Assembly: GCA_023386865.1 (NCBI GenBank)
Contig: JAEWIV010000193.1
Span: 1 to 27,422 of the forward strand
Length of the DNA stretch: 27,422 bases
Source: Pseudomonadota bacterium
GTDB lineage: Bacteria > Pseudomonadota > Alphaproteobacteria > Reyranellales > Reyranellaceae
Direction: 5' to 3'
Part shown: positions 19,370 to 26,840 of the stretch, one piece after another
How positions within the stretch are numbered: position 1 is the first letter of the stretch
How the letters are laid out: each line of letters starts with the position of its first letter
Position numbers and translations under genes: made by a program
The notes under the pieces: generated by a model
What the model was told of the DNA's origin: nothing
The model's input: the letters and a program-made list of their open reading frames with translations, nothing else
Database searches by the model: none

Positions 19370-19575
19370 AAGCGCCGCTGTTGCCCTGCCCGCAGTGCGG
19401 CACGACAGATCATCCCTACGCCTGCCGGCCGAAGTGGCAGCGTTCCTACCGCGCTGCACTGCGCTGCCGCGCTTGTGGCTTCGCCGGCGGCAAGGCCTTC
19501 GGCGACGAGGCGATGGAAGACGCCTGGAACGCCAAGGCCCGCGCCTATCTCGAAAGGCTGGCCCATGTCCCTTGA
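19366..19575 (+). CDS. Lar-like restriction alleviation zinc-ribbon protein
   Basis: 69 residues from GTG 19366. LLPCPQCGT near the start, CRACGF in the middle and a DEAMEDAWNAKARAYLERLA end give the Lar_restr_allev pattern (CPxCG, CxxCG, then EAxxAWN). Rac-prophage Lar modulates type I restriction-modification so that phage DNA escapes restriction. Being near the front of the early operon suits such a role. Whether it does so here is inference from family. Confidence 0.75.
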   Translation: MKAPLLPCPQCGTTDHPYACRPKWQRSYRAALRCRACGFAGGKAFGDEAMEDAWNAKARAYLERLAHVP

Positions 19576-19942
19576 TGTGTGGCCGCCGCTGCCTGGGCTC
19601 TATGCAATGCGTCTGCGCAGAGGCGGCATGCCCGTCGCGGTACGGATTTGGTTCGGCCGCGCGATCATCGACGGCGAAGAACAGGACCGCGGTTTCGATT
19701 GGCGCTGCGAGATCAACGGATACACAGACCGTGTAGAACACGATAAGGACTCAGGTTACCGTTGCCGGGTCGCACTAAACATCCACGAAGCTTGGCCGTT
19801 CTGTGCGAGAGAACCGATCGACCAAGCTGAGTACGAGTTTTTGTTGCGTCGCGCCCGATGGGCTCGCGACCACGCGCCCGAACATCCTGCCGCTCGCCCT
19901 CGCGAGCCGATCGATGTCCGGTCGCTTCGGCCGGGGTGGTGA
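19565..19942 (+). CDS. Hypothetical phage protein, 125 aa
   Basis: 125 residues from ATG 19565, overlapping the Lar-like gene by 11 nt. MSLDVWPPLPGLYAMRLRRG, then a Trp/Arg-rich middle (VRIWFGRAIIDGEEQDRGFD) and the C-terminal PIDVRSLRPGW. It resembles other uncharacterised small proteins of alphaproteobacterial prophages. A perfect operator copy lies inside the gene at 19721-19735. Confidence 0.65.
   Translation: MSLDVWPPLPGLYAMRLRRGGMPVAVRIWFGRAIIDGEEQDRGFDWRCEINGYTDRVEHDKDSGYRCRVALNIHEAWPFCAREPIDQAEYEFLLRRARWARDHAPEHPAARPREPIDVRSLRPGW
19721..19735. promoter_or_regulatory. Intragenic copy of the repressor operator (TACAC-AGACC-GTGTA)
   Basis: Exact consensus match inside a coding gene, ~500 bp downstream of the early promoter. 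It could act as a roadblock to residual transcription in the lysogen. Confidence 0.55.
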
Positions 19943-19945
19943 GCC

Positions 19946-20674
19946 ATGACGGGTGCGCCTGGAATGGGCCATAACCAGCCGCCGGAAGACCTCTTCCAGC
20001 GGGCCGCCGATTTGGTCGCGAACGCGAATAAGTGGTCGACCGAGCGGCCGGAGATCGCGAACGAAGAACAGGCCGGTGCCTGCCAGCTGGCGATCGACCA
20101 GCTGCGCACGGTGAAGGAAGACCTCGACGCGGCGCTGAAGGCCGAGCGCAAGCCGCACGACGACGCCATTGCCGAGATCAGGGCGCGCTATCGCGATCCG
20201 CTCGACCTCATCGGCCTCGCGCTGTTGCGTCACCAGCAGATCTCGACGGCGTGGCTCCAGAAGAAGAAGGACAAAGCCGAGGCCGAGGCGGCAGAGCGCA
20301 AGCGTCTCGCCGAGGAAGCCGCAGAGCGAGCGCGAGAAGCCGCGACCAAGCAGGACGGCAGCATCGAAGCCCAGCTCGAAGCGCGCCGCCTGCAGGAGGA
20401 AGCCGAGCGCGCCAAGGCGGCAGCGAACCGCAAGCCAGGTCGTGCGCGCGTGAAAGGCGACTACGCCAGCAAGGCACAGACCTTGCGCGAGTTCTGGTAC
20501 GCCGAGGTCACCGACGAGAAGAAGGCGTTGCAGCACTACGCGCGCGATCCTGCCGTGAGGAAGGCGGCGCTGGAGAAGGCCTTGCAGCTCGCCGGCGCAC
20601 TCGCCCGCCAGGAGAAGCGCGCCGACGCGGCACCGCCTGGGTTCAGGTTTTTCCGGCTGGAGAAAGCGGTATGA
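19946..20674 (+). CDS. Coiled-coil phage protein, 242 aa
   Basis: 242 residues. The N terminus MTGAPGMGHNQPPEDLFQRA is common among alphaproteobacterial phage proteins. A long Ala/Glu/Arg/Lys coiled coil spans roughly 55-175, and a globular end follows (AQTLREFWYAEVTDEKKALQ, VRKAALEKALQLAGALARQ, GFRFFRLEKAV). Position directly before a putative recombination protein suggests a role in DNA recombination or replication; there is no direct motif evidence. 3 nt after the previous gene. Confidence 0.65.
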   Translation: MTGAPGMGHNQPPEDLFQRAADLVANANKWSTERPEIANEEQAGACQLAIDQLRTVKEDLDAALKAERKPHDDAIAEIRARYRDPLDLIGLALLRHQQISTAWLQKKKDKAEAEAAERKRLAEEAAERAREAATKQDGSIEAQLEARRLQEEAERAKAAANRKPGRARVKGDYASKAQTLREFWYAEVTDEKKALQHYARDPAVRKAALEKALQLAGALARQEKRADAAPPGFRFFRLEKAV

Positions 20675-20877
20675 GCCACCAGCAGGAGACACGGTTCACC
20701 TGCGACCGCTGCGGTTTGGATCGCATCGTGCCGCACAACGATCAGCCGGCGCATGAGCGCGGCAAGCCGCCCGGCGACTGGACGGCCATGAGCGTGGGCG
20801 GACCGACAGCGCCGCCAATGCACCTGTGCCCCAACTGCACGCCGCTCTTTCGGTCATTCATGGAGGGCAAGCAATGA
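20671..20877 (+). CDS. Small zinc-ribbon phage protein, 68 aa
   Basis: 68 residues with FTCDRCG and HLCPNC: two CxxC knuckles of a zinc ribbon separated by ~40 residues. ATGA overlaps on both sides. Function unknown. Confidence 0.65.
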   Translation: MSHQQETRFTCDRCGLDRIVPHNDQPAHERGKPPGDWTAMSVGGPTAPPMHLCPNCTPLFRSFMEGKQ

Positions 20878-21065
20878 ACATTGAGCATGCGGAGGGTCTG
20901 CTTGAGACAGTTCCGATGGAGACGCTGTTGCGAACGGCCGAGAACATCGTTCCCGGCAAGAAGATCAGCACGACAGCAGAGGCGATCGATGCCCTCGCCG
21001 AACAGGCCGCCATCTGTCTGCATTTGATCGCCGCCCTTATCAACGCAAAGGAGCGCGAGCGATGA
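20874..21065 (+). CDS. Hypothetical phage protein, 63 aa
   Basis: 63 residues, helical, acidic start (MNIEHAEGLLETVPMETLLR), ending AICLHLIAALINAKERER. Unrecognised. ATGA overlaps on both sides. Confidence 0.6.
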   Translation: MNIEHAEGLLETVPMETLLRTAENIVPGKKISTTAEAIDALAEQAAICLHLIAALINAKERER

Positions 21066-21667
21066 ACGTTGAACGCGTCACGCTCGATCGCGCCGAGGCC
21101 GCGCGGCTGTTCCGCAAGTACAAGGAACACCGGGCCTACAGTGCGCCGGTCGATTGGGAAATCCAGCGCACCTATCAACTGCTGGCGGCCGGGAAGGTCG
21201 TGATCCGCGCGCTCGAAAGCATCACGCGCGCCGGCCTCGACGGCACAGGGCTGCCGAAGCTCGCGATCGCGCGGGCGACGGCCAAGCAGTGCCATCTTCG
21301 GCGGTATCGCGACGGCAGCTTTCACATGGCCGCCGATGCGTGGGGCCGCGTCCGTTCGACGACGCATGAGTGGCCGCGCAACTCGTTTCAGTTTCCGGTC
21401 GAGACCTTTCCCTTCGATTGGCACGGCAAGAGCCGCGTCGGGAGCAGCGGCCACCAGGCCCAGGTGCCGATCATCCCGATCTACCTGCGGCCGAAGCGCG
21501 GGCTCGAAAACTATCACGTGCTGTGGGAGGCCGAGTGGCAACCGATCCCGCCGCGCGACCCGTTCTTGCTGCGACGCATCGGCAAGGCCGACCTGTGGCT
21601 GGTGGTGGCGCAGTGGGATTTGACCGACGTCGAGCGCGCGGCTCTGGCGACGCGGGTGCTGCCATGA
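21062..21667 (+). CDS. Hypothetical phage protein, 201 aa
   Basis: 201 residues. TLDRAEAARLFRKYKEHRAY, then a central helix AGKVVIRALESITRAGL and KLAIARATAKQC, and a C-terminal beta-rich part with YHVLWEAEWQPIPPRDPFLL, RRIGKADLWLVVAQWDLTDV. The VLWEAEW...PPxDP segment is seen in other phage hypothetical proteins. Function unknown. Confidence 0.65.
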   Translation: MNVERVTLDRAEAARLFRKYKEHRAYSAPVDWEIQRTYQLLAAGKVVIRALESITRAGLDGTGLPKLAIARATAKQCHLRRYRDGSFHMAADAWGRVRSTTHEWPRNSFQFPVETFPFDWHGKSRVGSSGHQAQVPIIPIYLRPKRGLENYHVLWEAEWQPIPPRDPFLLRRIGKADLWLVVAQWDLTDVERAALATRVLP

Positions 21668-21927
21668 GCACAGGCGAGGAAATGATGCAGCGCGCTCTGG
21701 TCGCCGTGGGCGAGGTGCTGAGCGAGTACACATCGGGCGCGAGCACGAAGCTGCACTTCGCCCTGGTGCTGTGGCGCGCCGGCGAGCCCGGTGAGCCGGT
21801 CTATGGCGCTGGGGCTGACAAGACACTCGGCCTGGAGCGAATGCACGCCGAGACGCGCCAGGCGATCGTCGCCATGGCCGAGAGCTTCGACGAACACAAC
21901 TTCAAAGGGGTAGATGATGGCCGTTGA
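21664..21927 (+). CDS. Hypothetical phage protein, 87 aa
   Basis: 87 residues. Helices MQRALVAVGEVLSEYT and GLERMHAETRQAIVAMAESF. Unrecognised. It overlaps both neighbours (ATGA upstream; 14 nt downstream). Confidence 0.6.
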   Translation: MSTGEEMMQRALVAVGEVLSEYTSGASTKLHFALVLWRAGEPGEPVYGAGADKTLGLERMHAETRQAIVAMAESFDEHNFKGVDDGR

Positions 21928-23104
21928 TTACGACGAGACCGAACGCAACGCGATGGTGCAGGCGTTCTCGCAGCCGGCGATGGGGCGCGAGCTGGTGAAG
22001 GACAGCGGCGGGCAGTCGTTGCCGTCTCTCGAGATCGTGGACGGCATCGTGACGGCGCGGCGCTGCGAGGTGCAGCGCGACGAGGGCCGCATCATCCAGA
22101 AGATCAACGTGCTCGCCGCCTGGGCCGGGGAAGAATGGTTCTATTCGTGGGAGGTCAATGACCGCAGGCGCGGCCGCAAGGTGACGGTCGAGGGCCTGTC
22201 GATAGACGGTGCCGACGCGCTGGCGCGGCTGTGGGGAAACTGCATGGTCGATTGCCGCGTGGTCGATGGCGGCGACAGCTTCATCCTCTACGGCAAGTTC
22301 GTCGACCTCGAGACGGGCTACACGCTGATCCGGCCGTTCATGCAGAACAAGGCCGCGTCGAAGATGCAGACCGAGGATGAAGCGCGCAAGCGCGACATGG
22401 CACTGTCGATGGGCGTGTCGAAGTGCGAGCGCAATGTCGTCATCCACGCGCTGAAATTCTTTGCCGAGCACGCACTGAGGGAGGCCAAGAAAAACTTGGT
22501 CGGGCGCGTCGGCAAGGATCACGACGGGTTCAAGCAGCGCATCGCCGACAAGCTGGCCGAGCTGGAAGTCGCAGTCGATCGCGTCGAGCGCATCGTCGGC
22601 CGGCCGATCGACAAGTGGACGGTGCCGGACACGGCGAAGATTTACGCCGAGGTCCGCACTGTAGCCGACGGCATGGCGCTGCCCGAGGACGTTTGGCCGG
22701 TCGCGCCGCCGCCCGAGCCCAGGCGATCCGACGCCAAAGAAGCTTCCGCCGCTGCGGCCCCACCGGGCAGCGGAACCGCCGCCGCTCCCCCTGCCAACGG
22801 CGGTGGCGGGCCGGCGACGCAGTCCGACGAAACTCCCAGTCCCCCGGAGGAGCAGGCTGCGTCGCCGGCGTCATCTCGAGAGAAGCCGCCGAAGTCCTGG
22901 CGGCTGCCGGACAACTTGGTCGGTCAGGATGCTGTGTGGAAGGCGCTGGGCGACTTGCTCGATGGCGTCGAGAACGAAGCCGAGCTCGACCAGTTGCTCG
23001 AGCAGAACAGCGAGCGCCTGTTGAAGATCACCGGGATGAGGCGCAGCGAGTGGCTGAACAAGGTCCGCACCAAGCGCGAGCAGGTGAAGGGAGCCAAGGC
23101 ATGA
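21914..23104 (+). CDS. Putative phage recombination / ssDNA-annealing-type protein
   Basis: 396 residues. The N-terminal half contains VTVEGLSIDGADALARLWGN, then YGKFVDLETGYTLIRPF and RDMALSMGVSKCERNVVIHAL. This order (a GxSI...LARxWGN block, a DLET strand, then a helix with a conserved Cys/Ala and Arg-Asn) matches a class of phage proteins that sit in recombination modules. A helical region (to ~250), a low-complexity Ala/Pro/Gly linker (~255-325) and a helical C-terminal domain follow, the layout of single-strand annealing proteins with an SSB-interacting or regulatory tail. The functional assignment is inference. Confidence 0.55.
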   Translation: MMAVDYDETERNAMVQAFSQPAMGRELVKDSGGQSLPSLEIVDGIVTARRCEVQRDEGRIIQKINVLAAWAGEEWFYSWEVNDRRRGRKVTVEGLSIDGADALARLWGNCMVDCRVVDGGDSFILYGKFVDLETGYTLIRPFMQNKAASKMQTEDEARKRDMALSMGVSKCERNVVIHALKFFAEHALREAKKNLVGRVGKDHDGFKQRIADKLAELEVAVDRVERIVGRPIDKWTVPDTAKIYAEVRTVADGMALPEDVWPVAPPPEPRRSDAKEASAAAAPPGSGTAAAPPANGGGGPATQSDETPSPPEEQAASPASSREKPPKSWRLPDNLVGQDAVWKALGDLLDGVENEAELDQLLEQNSERLLKITGMRRSEWLNKVRTKREQVKGAKA

Positions 23105-23775
23105 CGATGCCCGGTCCCATTCCCAACCGCGTGGCGCTCAGGCCGCGCGATCATCGCGGCTTCATCGTGCCGTGGTTCGTTGCCTGGATGAAAGACGGCT
23201 TCGAGGTCGACGAGGGCGAGGGCGTGCCCGACTTTCGCGTGATCGCGAGCAACAAGCTGGCAATCGCCTTGAACTATCGGCGGTGCTGGATCTGCGGCGA
23301 GCCGATGGGCCAGATGGTCGCCTATGCGATCGGGCCGATGTGCGCGGCGACGCGCACGACCAGTGAGCCCGGCAATCATCGAACTTGCGCCGAATGGGCG
23401 GTGAAGGTCTGCCCGTTCCTGTCGCGGCCGAAGATGCGCCGCAACGAGAAGGCCTTGCCCGATGCCATGGTGCCCGCGGCCGGCGACCCGATCGACCGCA
23501 ATCCCGGCGTCATGGCGCTCTGGATCACGAAGGGCCAGGGCCACAAGCCGTTCAGGCCTCACGCCGGCAATCCGGGCGTGCTGTTGCAGTTGGCCGACCC
23601 CGTCGAGGTCACATGGTGGCGCGAGGGCAGGCCAGCGACGCGCGCCGAGGTGCAGGAGTCGATCGACAGCGGCGCGCCCGTGCTTTGGGCCGAGGCCAAG
23701 AGGGAGGGACCGGAGGCGGAACGCGATCTCGTCCGCTGCCTGGGCGAGCTCGCCTGCCGCCTGCCACACGAATGA
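23101..23775 (+). CDS. Conserved cysteine-rich phage protein, 224 aa
   Basis: 224 residues. CWICGEPMG, GPMCAATRTTSEPGNHRTCA and KVCPFLSRPKMRRNEKA form a zinc-binding core (CxxC, C, C, C) recurring in many phages without known function. The C-terminal half has VTWWREGRPATRAEVQESID, like a small DNA-modification accessory domain. Co-translated with the preceding gene (ATGA). Confidence 0.75.
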   Translation: MTMPGPIPNRVALRPRDHRGFIVPWFVAWMKDGFEVDEGEGVPDFRVIASNKLAIALNYRRCWICGEPMGQMVAYAIGPMCAATRTTSEPGNHRTCAEWAVKVCPFLSRPKMRRNEKALPDAMVPAAGDPIDRNPGVMALWITKGQGHKPFRPHAGNPGVLLQLADPVEVTWWREGRPATRAEVQESIDSGAPVLWAEAKREGPEAERDLVRCLGELACRLPHE

Positions 23776-23792
23776 AACCGGAGGAGGAACCG

Positions 23793-23990
23793 ATGGACAA
23801 GAAGCCACAGCAAGTCAGAGAGCCGACGTTCGACGTCATGTGGCTCGATGATCGCACGCCACCCCAGGCCTACGTTGTCGAGATCGATCAATTGGGGCCG
23901 AAGCTGCGAAGCGGCCCGATGGCCAAGCCCGATGCCGTTCGCGAGGCACAGCGGCTGCGATCGACAACGCCGAAGGTGCGCTATGGCTGA
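23793..23990 (+). CDS. Hypothetical phage protein, 65 aa
   Basis: 65 residues from ATG 23793, preceded by a very strong GGAGGAGG. An in-frame ATG at 23772 overlaps the previous stop, but the Shine-Dalgarno favours 23793. DVMWLDDRTPPQAYVVEIDQ. Unrecognised. Confidence 0.6.
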   Translation: MDKKPQQVREPTFDVMWLDDRTPPQAYVVEIDQLGPKLRSGPMAKPDAVREAQRLRSTTPKVRYG

Positions 23991-24231
23991 TGCCGACGAA
24001 CGCCGGATCACCGATGAGACGATCAATACCCTGATGCGCGACATGCTCGCCCGATGCGACAGGATGATCATGGAGCAGCTGGGTCGGCCGCTGGCCTTGA
24101 GCCTGATGTTGTGGCCGTCGCAGCATCACGAGCTGGTGAGCTACATCGCCAACATCGAGCCCGAGCGACGCGCCGAGATCGCCGCCGCCATGATCGAGCT
24201 GCTGATCAGATGGGGTTACATCGAGAAATGA
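23983..24231 (+). CDS. Hypothetical phage protein, 82 aa
   Basis: 82 residues, helical, Met-rich (LMRDMLARCDRMIMEQLG, ELVSYIANIEPERRAEIAAA, MIELLIRWGYIEK). Unrecognised. Overlaps the previous gene by 8 nt. Confidence 0.6.
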   Translation: MADADERRITDETINTLMRDMLARCDRMIMEQLGRPLALSLMLWPSQHHELVSYIANIEPERRAEIAAAMIELLIRWGYIEK

Positions 24232-24246
24232 CCGAGGGGAGCGCCA

Positions 24247-24513
24247 ATGCCGATGAAGGACCTTGGCCGTCTGGCCATGCGCGTCGAAGGTGACTGGTGG
24301 GTGGCCTACTGGGCCGCGCCGAACTCGATGAAGCGCTCGACCGAGATCGCCCGCTTGCGCATGAGCCTCGCCGCAGACCCGGTGCTCAAGGAGGCGTTCC
24401 TGGGTTTCTGCCAGAGTGCTATGTCAGTCACGATCAAGGCCGCGACTGGCAAGACGCCCGGCTGGAACGATCCCGTTGGCGCGCCAGAGCAAGAGAAGTC
24501 CGGCAGGGGATGA
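24247..24513 (+). CDS. Hypothetical phage protein, 88 aa
   Basis: 88 residues from ATG 24247 with GGGGAG 5-6 nt upstream. RVEGDWWVAYWAAPNSMKRS, TEIARLRMSLAADPVLKEAF: a pattern seen in other phage proteins. Function unknown. Confidence 0.65.
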   Translation: MPMKDLGRLAMRVEGDWWVAYWAAPNSMKRSTEIARLRMSLAADPVLKEAFLGFCQSAMSVTIKAATGKTPGWNDPVGAPEQEKSGRG

Positions 24514-24517
24514 GGCT

Positions 24518-24841
24518 GTGAAGGCTATAGGGCCAGGCCTGTGCTGCCCCACGTGCGGCAGCAACAATACCGAAGTCCGCGACAGTCGGCCGAGCGGCAA
24601 GATGGTGCGCCGCCGCCGCTTGTGCATGAGCTGCAACGAGCGCTTCACGACGTTCGAGTCTGTCGTATTCGATAAGACGAACGCCTCACTGGCTTTGCGC
24701 AGCGCGCGGCTGCAATCGAGGCTCGACCGCCTGTCGCCCATTCGCCTCAGCGTCGTCATGCAGTTGATCGACGCCTTTGAGAGCGACGCGCCCATCGCTA
24801 TTTCCGACACGGACGAGCCCGCCGCGATTTCTCCGTCCTAA
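24518..24841 (+). CDS. NrdR-like zinc-ribbon protein, 107 aa
   Basis: 107 residues from GTG 24518, GAGG just upstream. CCPTCGSNNTEVRDSRP, MVRRRRLCMSCNERFTTFES matches the N-terminal zinc ribbon of NrdR (CPxC ... DSR ... RRRRxCxxCxxRFTTxE), the repressor of ribonucleotide reductase genes. The ATP-cone domain of NrdR is absent; the C-terminal half is a different helical segment (LQSRLDRLSPIRLSVVMQLI). It is probably a phage DNA-binding regulator. Last gene of the rightward operon. Confidence 0.75.
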   Translation: MKAIGPGLCCPTCGSNNTEVRDSRPSGKMVRRRRLCMSCNERFTTFESVVFDKTNASLALRSARLQSRLDRLSPIRLSVVMQLIDAFESDAPIAISDTDEPAAISPS

Positions 24842-24863
24842 ACCAGTGCCCAAAACCCTTTGG

Positions 24864-24878
24864 TACACATGGTGTTTA
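24864..24878. promoter_or_regulatory. Predicted repressor operator (TACAC-ATGGT-GTTTA)
   Basis: Exact consensus match overlapping the -35 box of the excisionase/integrase promoter. Confidence 0.8.
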
Positions 24879-24903
24879 CTGCTACCATCATCCACACTAT
24901 GTT
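24875..24903 (+). promoter_or_regulatory. Predicted promoter of the excisionase-integrase operon
   Basis: TTTACT (24875-24880), 17-bp spacer, TATGTT (24898-24903). Both boxes overlap operators. The start point would be near 24910, a few bases before GTG 24916, so the message may be almost leaderless. Confidence 0.6.
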
Positions 24904-24905
24904 TA
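24891..24905. promoter_or_regulatory. Predicted repressor operator (TCCAC-ACTAT-GTTTA)
   Basis: Exact consensus match covering the -10 box, 27 bp from the preceding site. Confidence 0.8.
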
Positions 24906-24915
24906 TGAGGCGGAA

Positions 24916-25140
24916 GTGAACCGCCGCCTCGCGAACAGGGCGGCCACGCAGCCTCGGCGTGGACTCGATCATGATGAGGCAGCGATCTACGTCGGCGTCA
25001 CTTTCGCGACATTCGATCAGATGGTGGACGACGGCAGGCTGCCCCAGCCGACCGAGTTCAATGGCGAGCTTGTGTGGGATTTGGTGCAGCTCGATAGGGC
25101 GATGGATCGCCTGACAGGGCTGCGTCGCAGCACACTCTGA
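24916..25140 (+). CDS. Excisionase-like (AlpA/MerR-type HTH) protein, 74 aa
   Basis: 74 residues from GTG 24916 (GAGG 5 nt upstream). GLDHDEAAIYVGVTFATFDQ, MVDDGRLPQP is the winged helix-turn-helix of AlpA/excisionase-type proteins (DEAAxYxGVxxxTFxxMxxDGxLP). Directly upstream of the integrase and under the same operator-controlled promoter, it probably directs excision or controls integrase. Confidence 0.8.
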   Translation: MNRRLANRAATQPRRGLDHDEAAIYVGVTFATFDQMVDDGRLPQPTEFNGELVWDLVQLDRAMDRLTGLRRSTL

Positions 25141-25153
25141 TGAGGCACAGACG

Positions 25154-26368
25154 ATGGGACGAAAGAAACACGACTACTATGTGAGGACGGCCGGCTATCG
25201 CAATGGCAAGCCGTTCTTTGATCTAACGGTCGACGGCCGGAAGTTCCGGCTCAAGGCCACGAGCATCGAGGAGGCCGAGCCCGAAGCGAAAGCTCGCTAC
25301 GATAAGATCAAAGCCGACGAGGCCAATGCGGAGACCACGGGCAAGTCCAGCGTGAAGCCGAAGCCTGGAACGCTGCGCGACGGCATGGCGCTCTACAAGA
25401 AATCCGATGCGTGGGACCTCTACAAGCCGTTGACGCACCGGCAGATGAACTCGTCAATGAACATGATCCTCACGACGCCCGCATCGAACGGCAATCACCT
25501 GTTGGGCGAGAGCCTGCTGAGCGACTGGCTGCACGATCCCGCAGCGACCGACTCCGTGAAGCGCGTCATGGCGCTGTGCGGTAAGAAGTATGGCGCGGCG
25601 AACCATCGCCTCAAGGCGCTGAACAACTTTTTCACGTGGCTGCTGGGCGACGACGATCCGGACCAGGGCGAGGCGCGCGTGGCGTTGAAGGTGGGCAAGC
25701 ACGCCCGCAATCCCTGCCTGGGTGTCGCGAAGGCCAAGCCGAAGCGTGGACACGACGGCAAGATCAGCCAGGGTTACACACCGTTCACCCACGATCAGGT
25801 GCAGGACTGGCTACACACGTCGAAGGACAACCCGGAGGAACACCGCGCCGTGCGATTGCTGCTGATGGTCGGCGGGCGCACCAGCGACTTGCATCGGCTC
25901 GGCCGCCACATGATCAAAGACACGCCGGCCGGCCGCGTGCTGCAATTCACGTGCGAGAAGGGCAAGGGCAGCGCGTTCCGAAAGAGCCGCCAGGACAGCA
26001 TTGCGCGCGTGCCTATGGTGCCCGAGCTCGAAGCCCTCGTGGCCGAAGTTCCCGAGGGGCGGTTGTGCTTCATCCACTCGGAATGGGATCGGCCGTTCTC
26101 ATGCTCCGAGAGCCTTGGCAATCGCATCCGCAAATGGCGGCGCGACGCTGGCCTGCCCGAAGGCCTAAGCGCGCACTCGATGCGCAAGGCGGCGACCCAC
26201 TGGTGGCTGCGCAATCACCGCGACCTGATCGCCAACAATTTCAGCCTCAAGACCATCTTCGGCTGGATGACCGACAAAGAGCTTGAGCGGTACACGGCCG
26301 ACTTCGACCGCGAGGAAGAAGCGCGCGGCATGCTGGTGCGCCTCGCCGACCGGCGGAGGTCAGCATGA
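25154..26368 (+). CDS. Tyrosine integrase
   Basis: 404 residues, typical length. An N-terminal arm-type part (1-70), a core-binding helical domain (~75-195) and a catalytic domain (~205-385). Catalytic residues: Arg242 in GGRTSDLHRL, a Lys around 269-271, His341-x2-Arg344 in AHSMRKAATHW, Trp371 in the usual His/Trp position (GWMTDKELERYT), Tyr380 as nucleophile. It recombines attP with the host attB. The site itself cannot be located, as the other prophage end is outside the window. Confidence 0.95.
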   Translation: MGRKKHDYYVRTAGYRNGKPFFDLTVDGRKFRLKATSIEEAEPEAKARYDKIKADEANAETTGKSSVKPKPGTLRDGMALYKKSDAWDLYKPLTHRQMNSSMNMILTTPASNGNHLLGESLLSDWLHDPAATDSVKRVMALCGKKYGAANHRLKALNNFFTWLLGDDDPDQGEARVALKVGKHARNPCLGVAKAKPKRGHDGKISQGYTPFTHDQVQDWLHTSKDNPEEHRAVRLLLMVGGRTSDLHRLGRHMIKDTPAGRVLQFTCEKGKGSAFRKSRQDSIARVPMVPELEALVAEVPEGRLCFIHSEWDRPFSCSESLGNRIRKWRRDAGLPEGLSAHSMRKAATHWWLRNHRDLIANNFSLKTIFGWMTDKELERYTADFDREEEARGMLVRLADRRRSA

Positions 26369-26472
26369 GCCAGACCACGAAGGCGCAAGGTGGTCGCGGC
26401 GACCTGCAACATCAACGACGACACAATGACATTCGCGACCGAGGGGCGGCAGCGATGTTCACGTTGTGTTGA
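26365..26472 (+). CDS. Possible 35-aa ORF after the integrase
   Basis: MSQTTKAQGGRGDLQHQRRH..., ATGA overlap with the integrase stop. It could be translated by coupling but looks like non-conserved or decayed sequence. Confidence 0.25.
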   Translation: MSQTTKAQGGRGDLQHQRRHNDIRDRGAAAMFTLC

Positions 26473-26586
26473 CGATGAAGAACGGCGACAAAATCCTGAT
26501 CGATGTTCGCAGCGATGATGCGGCAGACTGGAGATGGGAAGAAAAACCCAGCGCAGCGGCGCTCTGTGCCTCGCCGCCACCTGGGC

Positions 26587-26618
26587 GGGCCGCCTCCGAG
26601 GTTCACCGGGGGCGGCCC
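26587..26618. terminator. Long GC hairpin (bidirectional terminator-like)
   Basis: GGGCCGCC / GGCGGCCC (26587-26594 and 26611-26618), extended by a G-T pair and CCG/CGG to an 8-nt loop, about 12 bp in all. Confidence 0.55.
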
Positions 26619-26630
26619 ACAACCATTTCC

Positions 26631-26656
26631 GAGGGGCGTTTATTTTTACGCCCCTC
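26631..26656. terminator. Second hairpin, perfect 9-bp stem
   Basis: GAGGGGCGT / ACGCCCCTC (26631-26639 and 26648-26656), AT-rich 8-nt loop. No U tract on either side. Together with the hairpin at 26587 it insulates the integrase from the host gene. Confidence 0.55.
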
Positions 26657-26840
26657 TCGCTGTAACCCATTGCAATCACTCAAAACTCGGATACCGCCCC
26701 CAGCTACCAACTTCCCGTTTGTCTAGGCTTATCAGAGGCTTGAAAGCGACCTTGTCGGCGAGCCACTGTGCCCGGTAGCGCCGCCTTGTGATCGGTGCGG
26801 TAAGCCGTCGGAATGAGTCCTCCCAGGATCGAGTGTTACA

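Larger units (their letters stand above)
26473..26840. other. Prophage-host boundary region
   Basis: No convincing gene. It holds two strong hairpins (26587-26618 and 26631-26656). GC content and character change around 26660-26720, so the attachment site is probably here. No tRNA or tmRNA is recognisable. Confidence 0.5.

Noticed and set aside
26458..26472. Operator-like TTCAC-GTTGT-GTTGA after the integrase
   Set aside because: It has two mismatches to the consensus and no promoter nearby.
26680..26710. tRNA/tmRNA-like 3' end (…CCAGCTACCA)
   Set aside because: No T-loop consensus and no 5' acceptor strand that pairs with it could be found.
26475..26726. 84-codon plus-strand frame after the integrase
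   Set aside because: It runs through both strong hairpins and shows no conserved features.
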